A DNA stretch of 64,000 nucleotides from Immersiella caudata. Lineage: Eukaryota; Ascomycota; Sordariomycetes; Sordariales; Lasiosphaeriaceae. The notes beneath the pieces were generated by a model, which saw only the letters and a program-made list of their open reading frames with translations, had not been told where the DNA came from and made no database searches. Shown piece after piece: positions 54,629 to 64,000 of this stretch (position 1 is its first letter; every line of letters begins with the position of its first letter). The DNA lies in NCBI GenBank assembly GCA_030512335.1, contig JAULSU010000004.1:5890001-5954000 (forward strand), given 5' to 3'. Made by a program: the position numbers and the translations under genes.

Positions 54629-57019
54629 TCAAACAACCTCAATCGCCTCATACCTCCTCCAATCCCCACACTCATCAACCTCTCCATACATCACCCCATA
54701 CACATACGCATCTCCCATAAACAAGTACTTTCCCTCCCGCGGACGCAACACAACAGGATACGCCAGCCCCTTCAGCAACCAAACCTCGTCCCCCGGCTCC
54801 ACCGACAACGAGCAGACCCCGGCTAGTTTTCCCTCAGTCGTGAATATCTTTCTGTATTTCAACTTCATGATCATCTGCGTTGCGAATGTCGCGGCGCTTG
54901 GGCTGGGGTGGAAGTGGCCGCCTCCTGCCTGCTCTCGTTTGGAACGGAGATCGAGGGCGGTGTTCATGCAGGAGATGAGGGCAGGGTTGGTTTCAGGGTG
55001 TTGCTCTAGGGCTGTGACGGCCGATTTGATCCGGTCTGCGATGTTCGGGAGGCCTGAGGCGGCGAAGTGGAAGGCGAGGTATTCCAGGTAGCTGCGTTTG
55101 GGAATGGGGGTGTCGAAGGAGACGGGTTTGTTTTGAGGGGAGAGGTTTGCGTCTTGTTGGTCTGTTTGGGTGGCTCCGTAGGGACCAAGCAGGAGGACGT
55201 GCCAGAGGACATCCTCGATGGGTATGTTGCCGTTGTAGGAGGGCCCAATGGCTGATATTACGGCGAGTGTCACGCTTGAAAGGGGATAGAACGCGGCGTC
55301 ACTGGCGTTGAAGCGCTGAGATGGTCCGATGTCTTTGTTGATGTTGTGGTAGAGAGTGTGAGCGGCCTCTACCTTGTCAAGGCGCACGCCATGAACCAAG
55401 AGACTCGCTTCTGCGAACCGAGCGCCAGTTTCACCTTTCTGAAGCGGTGGCGTGGATCGAAATTTTGTGTCTTGGAAGAGAGGCCACCAAGCTGTGGAAA
55501 CTGACCAGTCAATTACCCAAGATGGCAGGTTCGGAACACCTTGAAGGTAAGTGTTCTGGACGAGGGATAGCATGTGAAGCCCGCCGTACTCCACCAGCAG
55601 CTTCGTGCATGATGTGAAGAGTGTCTGCGCGGATGCTTGCAGACTTCCGAGTTGGTCGAGAATGAACTTGAACTCGTCAGCAGCGACGTCTCTCTGCACC
55701 AATCCCAAGATGCAGAGGACCTTGTCCTTGGCGACCGTGGCAGTTTTGAGCCGGGCAGCCATGAGTGCTCTCGAAAATGTCGCATGCCAATGTGGGATCT
55801 CTCGGCCATGGATCGTCTGAGGAATTGTTGGCACCGGGCGGCCGAGTTGGGTGTATTCATCCATGTAGCCCATCAACTGTGTCTTGAAGTTCCGTGGAAA
55901 ACGCGGCTCGTGGAGCGAAAGGGTCTGTCCCCAGCGCGGCATATGAACGAATCGGTCCAGCCGATGCAGTGTGTGCCACGGGACAATAACCTGCCCGACA
56001 ATCACGGCTGTGAGCTTTGCAAGCACGACCTCTTGTATGACCCAAGCCCGCGAGAACCATTGGCGCGAGCTGAAGAACCGGAAGTAAGAAACCCATAGCT
56101 CTACCCAGGTTACCCCATCCGAGGGCTTCAGGTCCAACTCCTGCTCCCAAAAGCGTTCACTGGTTGGCATAATCCTTGCGCAAAGGTTGAAGAACTCCTG
56201 TCCACGGTTGTGATATGCCTCGATAAGCTTCGGCAGGGCGTTGTCCAAGAGCCACTTGAGATTCGCTATGTCGCGCGATTCGCCATTGTCGTCGTCTGTC
56301 GACCCTAGCCAGAGACACACCTGCTCGGCGAAGCTGTAGATATCGCGCATGAGCAGGATCTGGTGGGCTACCTCTTCCGAACTCCTCTGGTCGATACAAA
56401 GGGCGTCGATCCAAATTTCGTACTGGTTCCGGGTGATGTCGGCTGCCGACATCTGCAAAAAGTCCGAGAGGTTCTGTGTGAGGGACAGAGTGCCAGTGGT
56501 AGAGCCGGATACCACTTTCTGGCGGAAGCGACGGACGGTTTTGATGTCATCATTGTACTCATCACGAGGCTTTTCGAGAATGATCAACGTGCACGGGTAC
56601 TTGGGGAGTCGTTTTTGTCCTTTGACCGGATAGTACTGATGGTCGACGGCCTCGCCCCATGTGTACGACAGCGCGAGGTACTTGTCACGGACTTCATCGA
56701 GATTCGCATCTCGCATGGCTCCAAAGATAATGTTGTCTTCGATGGAGAAGCCGATGAGGCGCAACAGCCGAATTGATCGGGTTGTTTTCAGTGGTTCATA
56801 CTGGTATCGGGAGAGCGGCTCTGAAAATGCCCTGGTCTTGTCAGTTGCCAGAGCTGGCAAAGACTGGCTTGGCCTCAGACGCTTCATCTTCGGGAGATGC
56901 TGATGAGATGGAAAGCGAAGAATGTGGGGCTGGCCGTCGTTGGCTTGTGCCCAAAACATGCTGTCACGTGGGGCCCACACCCACTTTGACATCAGGCCTT
57001 GAAACCAACCACCAACCAA
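54629..57019 (-). CDS. HET (heterokaryon incompatibility) domain protein
   Basis: Single exon, 796 residues. HET motifs in order: YLALSYTWGE at about 114-123, YEIWIDALCIDQ and IYSFAEQVCLWLGS in the next 110 residues, RAWVIQEVVLAK, DKVLCILGLVQRD, and NLPSWVIDWS. The C-terminal half includes LSVEPGDEVWLLKG and VLRPREGKYLFMGDAYVYGV, the usual end of this long HET type. HET proteins trigger growth arrest or death on non-self fusion; the domain is TIR-like in fold. The partner is unknown. Start could be a later ATG (residue 21 or 45), as the first 20 residues lack similarity. Confidence 0.88.
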   Translation of the reverse strand: MVGGWFQGLMSKWVWAPRDSMFWAQANDGQPHILRFPSHQHLPKMKRLRPSQSLPALATDKTRAFSEPLSRYQYEPLKTTRSIRLLRLIGFSIEDNIIFGAMRDANLDEVRDKYLALSYTWGEAVDHQYYPVKGQKRLPKYPCTLIILEKPRDEYNDDIKTVRRFRQKVVSGSTTGTLSLTQNLSDFLQMSAADITRNQYEIWIDALCIDQRSSEEVAHQILLMRDIYSFAEQVCLWLGSTDDDNGESRDIANLKWLLDNALPKLIEAYHNRGQEFFNLCARIMPTSERFWEQELDLKPSDGVTWVELWVSYFRFFSSRQWFSRAWVIQEVVLAKLTAVIVGQVIVPWHTLHRLDRFVHMPRWGQTLSLHEPRFPRNFKTQLMGYMDEYTQLGRPVPTIPQTIHGREIPHWHATFSRALMAARLKTATVAKDKVLCILGLVQRDVAADEFKFILDQLGSLQASAQTLFTSCTKLLVEYGGLHMLSLVQNTYLQGVPNLPSWVIDWSVSTAWWPLFQDTKFRSTPPLQKGETGARFAEASLLVHGVRLDKVEAAHTLYHNINKDIGPSQRFNASDAAFYPLSSVTLAVISAIGPSYNGNIPIEDVLWHVLLLGPYGATQTDQQDANLSPQNKPVSFDTPIPKRSYLEYLAFHFAASGLPNIADRIKSAVTALEQHPETNPALISCMNTALDLRSKREQAGGGHFHPSPSAATFATQMIMKLKYRKIFTTEGKLAGVCSLSVEPGDEVWLLKGLAYPVVLRPREGKYLFMGDAYVYGVMYGEVDECGDWRRYEAIEVV

Positions 57020-57747
57020 CTTCCACCATGGTCAGACGGCGAAACACAACCCCGCGGCTGAGAATCTTCATCTCCGCAATGAAAACTCTGCTGCGACGGA
57101 GAAAACGAGAATGATGGTCGAAAGTGATCGGTCTGCGACTTCCGACATTCCATTTGCACTTTCCACTCGGTTCTTTCTGTGCGTGGCTGGAGTCGCGCAT
57201 TTTTTTTAGCTTCCAAATTGGAAGGAGGGGTTCAGCCCTGTGATCGGCTGTCGCATTCGCGTGCAGTGACGCGCTTCGTCGCGAGAACGCCGCCATGCAG
57301 GGGCTGCCAACTCCGAAGGCTTGCAGCTGCCCTCCGCAGAGCAAGCCTATTTTCGGCCGTTTCTCAGGGTCCTCGACGATTTTCACTCCCTTTTTGTGAG
57401 CAATCGACTCATGTCGACCACCGACGCGGTCCGACCCAAGCAAATCCTCAAACGGCCCTGCAGCTGCAACGGTTCGTTGAAGAGAAAAGGGCGGCTTCTA
57501 CGGCGGACTTCTCGGGGCTGACTCTGTGCTTCCACGGCAGTCGGAACCCCCTGACGCTCCCCAGTCTGCTGCAACCCCTGAACGCCATGTTTCCTCTGCG
57601 GCAGTGTGCGCCCTTGCACGCCCGAACCGTGGTTCTCTTCACTCGCACCGCAACAAATTTCTTCACGTCTGGCTCTGTCTTGTTTTTCTTCCGTCTTCAT
57701 CATGAAGACTTTATTTTCATCGTAATGTCTTAGATCGCGAACAAAAA
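57020..57747. other. Divergent promoter between HET and CorA genes
   Basis: About 0.73 kb; pyrimidine-rich leader before 57748. The 184-codon plus frame here (57179-57733) has no recognisable feature and is not called. Confidence 0.4.
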
Positions 57748-60655
57748 ATGGCGATGTCTCGGCAGCAGTACCCTTCAACATGTCTCAGCGACAAGCCGCA
57801 CGACTTGCGTGTCTCGGATGTCACAACCCATTTCAACGGGTGCCTGCGGGTGTCGAAGCGGCGAAAATTCTTCGAGTCGCTCCCGCTCGAGTCCCAAAGC
57901 CGCATCATCCGCGACAGTGAGCGCATCGCCGAACTCCGCCTCCGACTCGAGACCTCCGAGTTCGATTCCACCGCTGCTGCGCGTTTGCGCGACTTCAAGT
58001 TGGCCATGGCTAACTGGTGTGCGACTACGGGCCGCCCTCACGTCTCCCACGTGCCCGCTCCTGGCTATGACTCCATGCCCGACTCGCGCCGCCCATCGGG
58101 ACTACCCAGCTACTCCCCATCCTCCCACGACGTGAACGAGCACATCAAGGCCCCGGTCGTCTACTTCAAAGATGGCATCCCCACTGACGCCCCGGGGCTC
58201 CCAAACCACTTCCCCACCCAGCATGCCACCATGGCCGACCTCCTCTCTCAGGACCCCAGCCGGAATCCCATCCTGCAGCCGTCCTCAGCCGATACCATCC
58301 GCTACTTCCACCTCCCGGCAAACAACATGATCTGGGTCGAGGAGGTCATTGCCCGCTACTATGGCGAGACTCGGCCATCCTCAGACGACCTCTATCTAAA
58401 GTCTCACCTCCGCCGGTCCCGGACACAGACAGAGACGCTCTTGCGCCCTGAGTTTTGGCAGGGACAGCAGTGTTTCGATGCCAAGTCCGAGGTTCACGCG
58501 AGACACATGCGTCCGTTTTGCGCGCCAGTATCTGTCTCGTCCTGCGAAACGCCGAAGAATTTGGTTTTGTTCATGCCGTACTTGCATTGGGAGACTGATC
58601 GAGGACGCGTCAAATCCGCCGAGATCATCAAAGAGGCGGATCGCGCGTTGCCAAGGACAATAACGGAAGTTGTCAGCCAGGCACAGAACCAGCTGCATCA
58701 TACGACGACGCAGGACACTACGAGCCCGGTTCTCCCAACCGAGTGTGTACCGCAGGTGTACACGCCTGACCGAGCTTCAAGGAGGGCAGCATTAGGCGCG
58801 TTGCTGAGGAGTGCCGCCAGTCTAGCGGATGCTATGTCTGCACATGTTGAGGAACAGTTGATGATTCGGTATCTCCATGCTGAACCACCACTGCATCCAA
58901 GGAGGACGTTGGATCAGAGCTACTACGGGGCACTGAAGAGCACAAGGGCGAGAGACAGGGATCAAGTTGTGTATCGAGGAACTATGCCTGCTGCGCATGA
59001 GTGCGATGGGACGGAGGTCTGTCCAACGTGCAAGGAGGACATCAGAAAGGTGCCGAGATTGGTGATGGTGGATCAGTTGTGGTTGTGGGTTTTGGATGAG
59101 AGTAAGCGATGGCAAAACAGTTGGTGTTGGAGAAGTTGAAGTGTTACTAACATTGGCAGGAACTGTGATCTCGTGTTTCCCGCGACGTTTTGGGAAGAAT
59201 CGACCTGATCCGTCGGCTATCCACAAGACGCTGCGCCAACGATTCCGCCAGATCCGCCCCGGCGAGATATCCTCGGCCTACGATCTCACCCTTCTCATTG
59301 TTGACGAATGCTCTCGGGTCTTCTTCGATAGGGCACGAACGGATGACCGCACCCCGAATCTCGTGGAGTTGTTTGCTGGCGCCATTCGAGACCTTACCTA
59401 CAAGCAAACTGCAGCGTTCGACCAGTTCCTCATCTACACGCACCTTGCGTCGGGAGACTACAAGCGTGATCAGGGTGGCGGTGATAGCAACTCTAACCAG
59501 AATACCCTGCTCAATATCAACCCCGAGGGTAATCTCCTGAAGGAAGTTAAGGATATCGTCGACGAGATTGCAATCATGATGCGCATCAAGGAGCAGCAGC
59601 AGGCCGTGATGGAGAGTTTGGTGAAGCATATTCGTCGAGTGATGATGCCGCTGGCGAAGACGCCAAAGAAGAAGACGATGAGTCAGGATTCGAGCGCTTG
59701 GGACGTTTTACTTGGAGCGGAATCGGAGAGTGAGACCCAGCACGCCGATGAGACGAGCGCACGGGAGAGGGAGAGCGCGAAGCGCACGATCGGGAGAGCG
59801 GACCAGCTACTGGTGGACTTGGAAGAGCGAATGGGGGAGTTGAGGGCTCTGTCAAGGATTGCACAGGGGACGTCGTCTGCAGTAAGCCCTTCTCTTCCCC
59901 CTTTAAACCCTCCACTCGGACAAGCTAACACACACACACAGCTTAAAGACATCCTCACCTTGAAGCAACAACAAGCAGGCGTCATCGAAGCCCGCGAAGC
60001 CGTCAAGCAAGCTCATCTCACCCTCAAGCAAGGCCAATCCATCATGATATTCACCATCGTCACCATCATCTTCCTACCCCTCTCCTTCTGCGTCGGCTTC
60101 TTCGGCATGAACAACATCGAGTTCAACGACGGCACCCTTCCCATCGCTACCGAGCTCCAAATCATGTTCCCCGTATCCGCCGGTATCATCATCATCGCAC
60201 TGGTTCTCGGCTTCTCCCACTCCGTGCGGAGCAACTCACTGGTGGAGCTAATCCACAGCGCGGCCAGCTTCGCATGGAACACAGCCCTCACTTGGATCAG
60301 CGTCAAGACGGGCATGTACATGGCCGGAAGGGACATGTCACGGCGCGCAAGGCGACTGAAGGAGAAGGAGGGCAAGATCACGGGGGGCATGAAGGCCGAG
60401 GTGATGAGGAAGGAGAAGAATATGGAGAGGATGAGGGCCGCAGGGCATTTGGCGGTGAAAACGGATGAAGGGAGGAGAATGGACGGGGGTTCGCTTGCTG
60501 TGGCGAGTGGGAGGAATACGCCCATGTTTAGTCCGTACAGCGCAGGTCCTGGAAGTCCGTTTGTCGGACATGCAAATGGGAGGGGCCAGGACAAGGGCAT
60601 GAGGGTGAGTGAGGTGGATGTGGAGCTAGGGGAGAGGGGGAGGAGAATTGCATGA
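57748..60655 (+). CDS. CorA-type Mg2+ transporter-like protein
   Basis: Three exons (57748-59101, 59160-59881, 59942-60655) give 929 residues. A long soluble N-terminal part includes NMIWVEEVIARYYGE and WLWVLDERTVISCFPRR, seen in fungal CorA-like proteins. A coiled-coil-rich middle (VKDIVDEIAIMMRIKEQQQA) leads to two C-terminal membrane helices: IMIFTIVTIIFLPLSFCVGFF ending in the GMN signature (GFFGMNN, about residue 746), and IMFPVSAGIIIIALVLGF. The GMN motif is the Mg2+-selective entrance of CorA channels. A basic cytoplasmic tail of about 120 residues follows. Whether this fungal branch truly carries Mg2+ is not established. Confidence 0.87.
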
Positions 60656-60910
60656 GTTGGGTGGCGCGTGTACTTCCGGCCCGAGGATTCTAGCAAACTT
60701 GTTATTTTGACAAAGATCGGGACCCCATGGAGAATCTACATGAAAAGAACGGACATGAGTAGTCCTCAAGTTGGCCTTGTGAACCTTCACGGTAAAATTG
60801 CTACCGCGTGATTATTTCCACTCTACCGCCGAGAGGCACACGTTATTGGCAGCTTTAGTTTTGTGGATCGAAGCGGAGCCTGCAACCCGAAATCGGGTGT
60901 CTCCGTAGGG
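60656..60910. other. Spacer
   Basis: Short gap between CorA-like and HET genes; promoter presumed. Confidence 0.4.
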
Positions 60911-63304
60911 ATGCAAAAACGGAAAGTTCTAGCGAATGCGGTGTCTTCCTTTCAGAGGCCAGGGAAGGAGCAAGCGCAGCCACGAATCAAATGCGGGGCC
61001 GTGCCTGATGAGACAAACCTCCGATCGCCAAACCGTCCGACTTGCTCGCCTCACTTTCACTACGCCCTGAAAGCAGGACCTGAGCAACACAATTTGCGCG
61101 ATATCGATTCAAGCACCCTCCAGACTTCAATGTCACGGATCGAAGCAGGCAGTGGCCGCTGCTCCAACTGCTCGCCAGAAGGGCGGCCAAATGCGCGCAG
61201 AAAAATCCCACCTTGTGCCCTCGACAGGAACGCCAAAGACGGACGCTGCGCGACATGCTCGCTTATTCGGGATGTTGTCGGATCATTCGCTCCCGTTGTT
61301 GCGGCCGAGCTCGAAAAGGTCGGCCTCGGCGGGACCAAGTCGGCGCTGAACTCAATCATCGTCAAATATCGCACTGGCAGTTTCATCAAAGTCTGCCTCT
61401 GTTACGATCTACTAGACTGCGATGATGGTAGAATGCTCATCCCGCTCGACATATTCCTGGACGCTGAGAAGCTACACACATTGCCGCCTCCACCGCACAT
61501 TGCTCCTGTTCTCTGCGTTTCTCGAAACATTCCCAGCCGCCTGGACATACCTTGGGTAACCAACCTCACGCGGACGTGGATCCAGCAATGTGACGAGTCC
61601 CACATGGCCTGCGCGGTTTCCAGCAACCCTAGCCTTCCAACCCGCGTTCTCGATCTGGGAAATCCCGGCGCGGAAAACGGGATAAAGTTGAAGCTCTCAA
61701 ATGATGAGCGCGGGCAGTACATTGCCCTCAGCTATCGGTGGGGGGCGAATGCCATACGAGGGTCAACGTTGCTCACAACAACTTCTTGCCTGGCGGATCA
61801 CTTGATAGGAATTCCGTGGAAGGACATTCCGCAGACATTTCGGGATGCTATTGAGTTATCCTGGGCTCTGGGCATCCGCTATCTGTGGATAGACTCTCTT
61901 TGTATCCTACAAGATGATACAGTTGATTGGGACACGGAATCAGCATCAATGGCTAAAGTTTACGAAAACTCATTTCTCACCATCGCGGCGACGGCAGGCC
62001 TGGACAATTGCGCCAAGATGCTGACTGAACGATGGACGCAGTTCGAGTCCTCAGAAGGCCGGTATACCATCCAACCAAGCATCACGTCCGTCCCGGTCAC
62101 CAGAAGAGTCTCACCCGGGGCAGCTGGACATCTCTCTCTGTCGCCCTTGCCTCTTTTCGTACGCTATGAATTACACACGGCACACAATCGCTTTGTCGAC
62201 GGGGATAATGCGCAGCAGCACACTGCCGACTCTCCTCTTCTCACTCGTGCATGGTCGTTCCAAGAGAGGTTACTAGCCCCCCGAACACTCCACTTTCATG
62301 CCGAGGAGATGGTGTGGGAATGCAAAACCGACATGCGGTGCGAGTGTGGACGGCTGGAAGACAATCCACGCAGCTTTCCAAAGCGCTACCCAGTTCGACG
62401 TGCCGGAGCGAGTTCATATGCATCAAGCATCCCGCCGTCAAGAGCCTGGCTCAAATCTTCCCTGACCTGGGCTATGCTGAACGCCGAAGATCTGTTCCAC
62501 TTGGTCTGGATCTGGATAGATTTGGTATCCGAGTACCTGCAGCTCAAACTGACCTACGAAAAGGACCGTCTACCAGCCTTGTCGGGGCTGGCGTCAAGTT
62601 TCGCAAGGCCAGAACTCGGGAGATACCTCGCTGGAATGTGGGAAGCTGCGCTACCTGAAGGTCTATTGTTTACGGTAGACTATGAGGAAAACCCAAGGGC
62701 CCAGACACCTCTGGTGGCAAGACTGGATTCTCAATCGACTCCTGCGAGCCATGCAGCATTGGTTGACGCACCGACGTGGTCGTGGTCCTCCATAGCCTTT
62801 GATCACGGTACTGTCGTTTCGTTCGCGGCAATTTTGCACGCACAGGGGCAGAGTGGCCGAAACTGGATTCGGTGCAAAGATTTCTGCCTCATCGATTCTC
62901 GAGTTGACCCCATGACGAGCAATCCATTCGGCTGGACCACAGGTAAACAGCTCACAATTCGAGGTCTGCTTGGAGACTGCAGTGAACTCATTCGCAACCT
63001 GGTCGGCAATAGAGAGACCGCTGGCCAACGCGCGGGGATATCATTCTTTAGCGACCAGAGGTTTGAAATTGGCTTTGAGGGGGGCTCCCATCCAAAGATC
63101 TGTTACCTGCACGTCGGCCAGGTGAATGGGGACAGAGACAGCAACGACCTCACTTCTGATCACCCATGTTTGGGTCTAGTTATTCAACGAGTTTCTGTGG
63201 CCAGCCATGATAATACTTATCGTCGGCTGGGGGTTTTGGTGTACGGGGAGCACACGGTGTCATGTCTGAAGCAGTTGGAGGCGGGGGAGATCCGTCTGGT
63301 ATAA
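60911..63304 (+). CDS. HET (heterokaryon incompatibility) domain protein
   Basis: Single exon. Start is 60911 (798 codons including stop) or, more likely, 61130, just before the CxxC region (GRCSNCS, GRCATCSLIRDV). HET motifs: YIALSYRWGANAIRG, then IPQTFRDAIELSWALGIRYL, WIDSLCILQDDTVDWDTES, MAKVYENSFLTIAATAG, and SPLLTRAWSFQERLLAPRTL. The C-terminal region has PTWSWSSIAFDHG. This is the other common HET type (with WSFQERLL) compared with the gene at 54629-57019, so the two are not recent duplicates. Role in allorecognition is inferred from the family. Confidence 0.88.
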   Translation: MQKRKVLANAVSSFQRPGKEQAQPRIKCGAVPDETNLRSPNRPTCSPHFHYALKAGPEQHNLRDIDSSTLQTSMSRIEAGSGRCSNCSPEGRPNARRKIPPCALDRNAKDGRCATCSLIRDVVGSFAPVVAAELEKVGLGGTKSALNSIIVKYRTGSFIKVCLCYDLLDCDDGRMLIPLDIFLDAEKLHTLPPPPHIAPVLCVSRNIPSRLDIPWVTNLTRTWIQQCDESHMACAVSSNPSLPTRVLDLGNPGAENGIKLKLSNDERGQYIALSYRWGANAIRGSTLLTTTSCLADHLIGIPWKDIPQTFRDAIELSWALGIRYLWIDSLCILQDDTVDWDTESASMAKVYENSFLTIAATAGLDNCAKMLTERWTQFESSEGRYTIQPSITSVPVTRRVSPGAAGHLSLSPLPLFVRYELHTAHNRFVDGDNAQQHTADSPLLTRAWSFQERLLAPRTLHFHAEEMVWECKTDMRCECGRLEDNPRSFPKRYPVRRAGASSYASSIPPSRAWLKSSLTWAMLNAEDLFHLVWIWIDLVSEYLQLKLTYEKDRLPALSGLASSFARPELGRYLAGMWEAALPEGLLFTVDYEENPRAQTPLVARLDSQSTPASHAALVDAPTWSWSSIAFDHGTVVSFAAILHAQGQSGRNWIRCKDFCLIDSRVDPMTSNPFGWTTGKQLTIRGLLGDCSELIRNLVGNRETAGQRAGISFFSDQRFEIGFEGGSHPKICYLHVGQVNGDRDSNDLTSDHPCLGLVIQRVSVASHDNTYRRLGVLVYGEHTVSCLKQLEAGEIRLV

Positions 63305-63880
63305 GGGTGATTAAGGGCTAAAGGAAAATCCACGTAGCCAGACATGCCATTGAGCAGACAACGACCTGAATTCAGAAGTTTCCCGGGGTTCATGAGCTAC
63401 ACACACGATCTAGTCTTCTCGACGGTGCCGAGCTCCCAAGGGCCGATATCAGCCGTGTGGCCAACGAGATACTGCGCATTGGACACTGCCAAATGTCCGC
63501 TCGGACTCCATGTTCCTACCGGTCAGATCGGAGAGACAAGCGTAACACCCGGTTTTACTGTATTTATGCTTGATGACCGCGACACTGCCGCGTAATACTA
63601 AGTACCAAGGTATCCGAGTGATCATCCCCTCTCATGTATACGACGCCCCTCCTCGGACAGACAGCCAATCAAAGCGCGACTTCGGACTGCACTCCGACTC
63701 GGGGAAGTCGGAAAAGACCCGCTGCATCACTCATACAGTGCCTAGGCGTGCATACCCCTCATTTTGCACTGGGGAGGACAGATAAATACACGCATCGAGT
63801 CGTTTCGAATGCCCAATATCTTTAACTTCTTCTTCTTCTTCTTCTTCAAAGGTCTTGGCATCTTTCTTTGTCTCATTATA
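63305..63880. other. Intergenic, with a CTT microsatellite
   Basis: Nothing recognised other than a (CTT)7 run at 63826-63847 just before the next start codon, probably a pyrimidine-rich leader. Confidence 0.45.
63826..63847 (+). repeat. (CTT)n microsatellite
   Basis: Seven CTT units. Pyrimidine tracts of this kind are common close to fungal start codons. Confidence 0.8.
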
Positions 63881-64000
63881 ATGGCTATCCCAAACGAACC
63901 CGTTGCCGAACATGCCGAGCAGGTTCGAGTCGAACTGCGCGAGACACTCGAACAGAACCCCTTGCCATTCATCACCCCCGAGCTGATCGGGGCATTTTCC
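63881..64000 (+). CDS. Start of an unidentified gene, cut by window end
   Basis: ATG at 63881 opens 40 codons (MAIPNEPVAEHAEQVRV ... PFITPELIGAFS) without stop, following a pyrimidine-rich leader. No signal peptide. Too short to name. Confidence 0.5.
   Translation, partial: MAIPNEPVAEHAEQVRVELRETLEQNPLPFITPELIGAFS

Noticed and set aside
57179..57733. 184-codon plus-strand frame before the CorA-like gene
   Set aside because: No motif; it overlaps the pyrimidine-rich leader and promoter.
1..64000. CRISPR arrays, rRNA genes, viral genes
   Set aside because: None seen on inspection; not expected in fungal nuclear DNA of this type.

Overview
The window is nuclear DNA of a filamentous ascomycete (Pezizomycotina, most likely a Sordariomycete). 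Genes are split by short introns of about 40-110 bases with GT..AG ends and lie singly on both strands. The families present are typical of these fungi: HET proteins, STAND/NLR-like proteins, P450s, CE5 esterases, an S10 carboxypeptidase and CFEM-like secreted proteins. No operons, rRNA, CRISPR or viral genes were seen. All exon structures were worked out by hand; where checked, exon lengths summed to whole codons.

Layout. 0-9 kb: two small secreted proteins (58-310, 2758-3480), a membrane-protein fragment, two glyoxalase-fold paralogs on the minus strand (the second apparently frameshifted), and a decayed gene of a fungal orphan family. 9-12 kb: a tRNA-like sequence and a secreted GMC oxidoreductase. 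12-13 kb: TA-rich DNA resembling RIP-mutated sequence, and an orphan transposon end. 13.4-18.1 kb: a ten-exon, 1370-residue protein with a ZZ finger, P-loop GTPase, RING-like finger and patatin phospholipase. 19.47-22.30 kb: a TA-flanked pair of about 124-base terminal inverted repeats around 2.8 kb that has no visible transposase but holds a gene resembling a TFIIS-N/LEDGF-type helical domain. 22.6-28.6 kb: a P450, an S10 serine carboxypeptidase and a CE5 acetylxylan esterase. 28.8-32.7 kb: a zinc-ribbon protein, an unknown protein and a TauD-type dioxygenase. 34-37 kb: a Cys-rich single-pass membrane protein and a secreted-protein gene broken by a perfect 52-base tandem duplication. 37.8-42.5 kb: a 1570-residue Goodbye-like/STAND/TPR/ZZ protein. 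42.7-50.4 kb: a HET relic abutting a small secreted protein, two divergent CFEM-like paralogs, a pisatin-demethylase-like P450 and a GPI-type CE5 esterase. 52.5-64 kb: a small kinase, a HET relic, two intact HET genes on either side of a CorA-type transporter, and the start of a gene cut by the window edge.

Two themes stand out. One is a concentration of non-self-recognition or innate-immunity type genes: two NLR-like multidomain proteins, both with ZZ-like fingers, two intact HET genes and two HET relics. The other is a set of secreted or cell-surface proteins (esterases, protease, oxidoreductase, Cys-rich proteins) that suits a plant-associated or saprotrophic life. Several loci carry fresh or old damage, and this together with the transposon ends points to a fast-evolving accessory region. 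No metabolite cluster was recognised: there are P450s but no backbone synthase.
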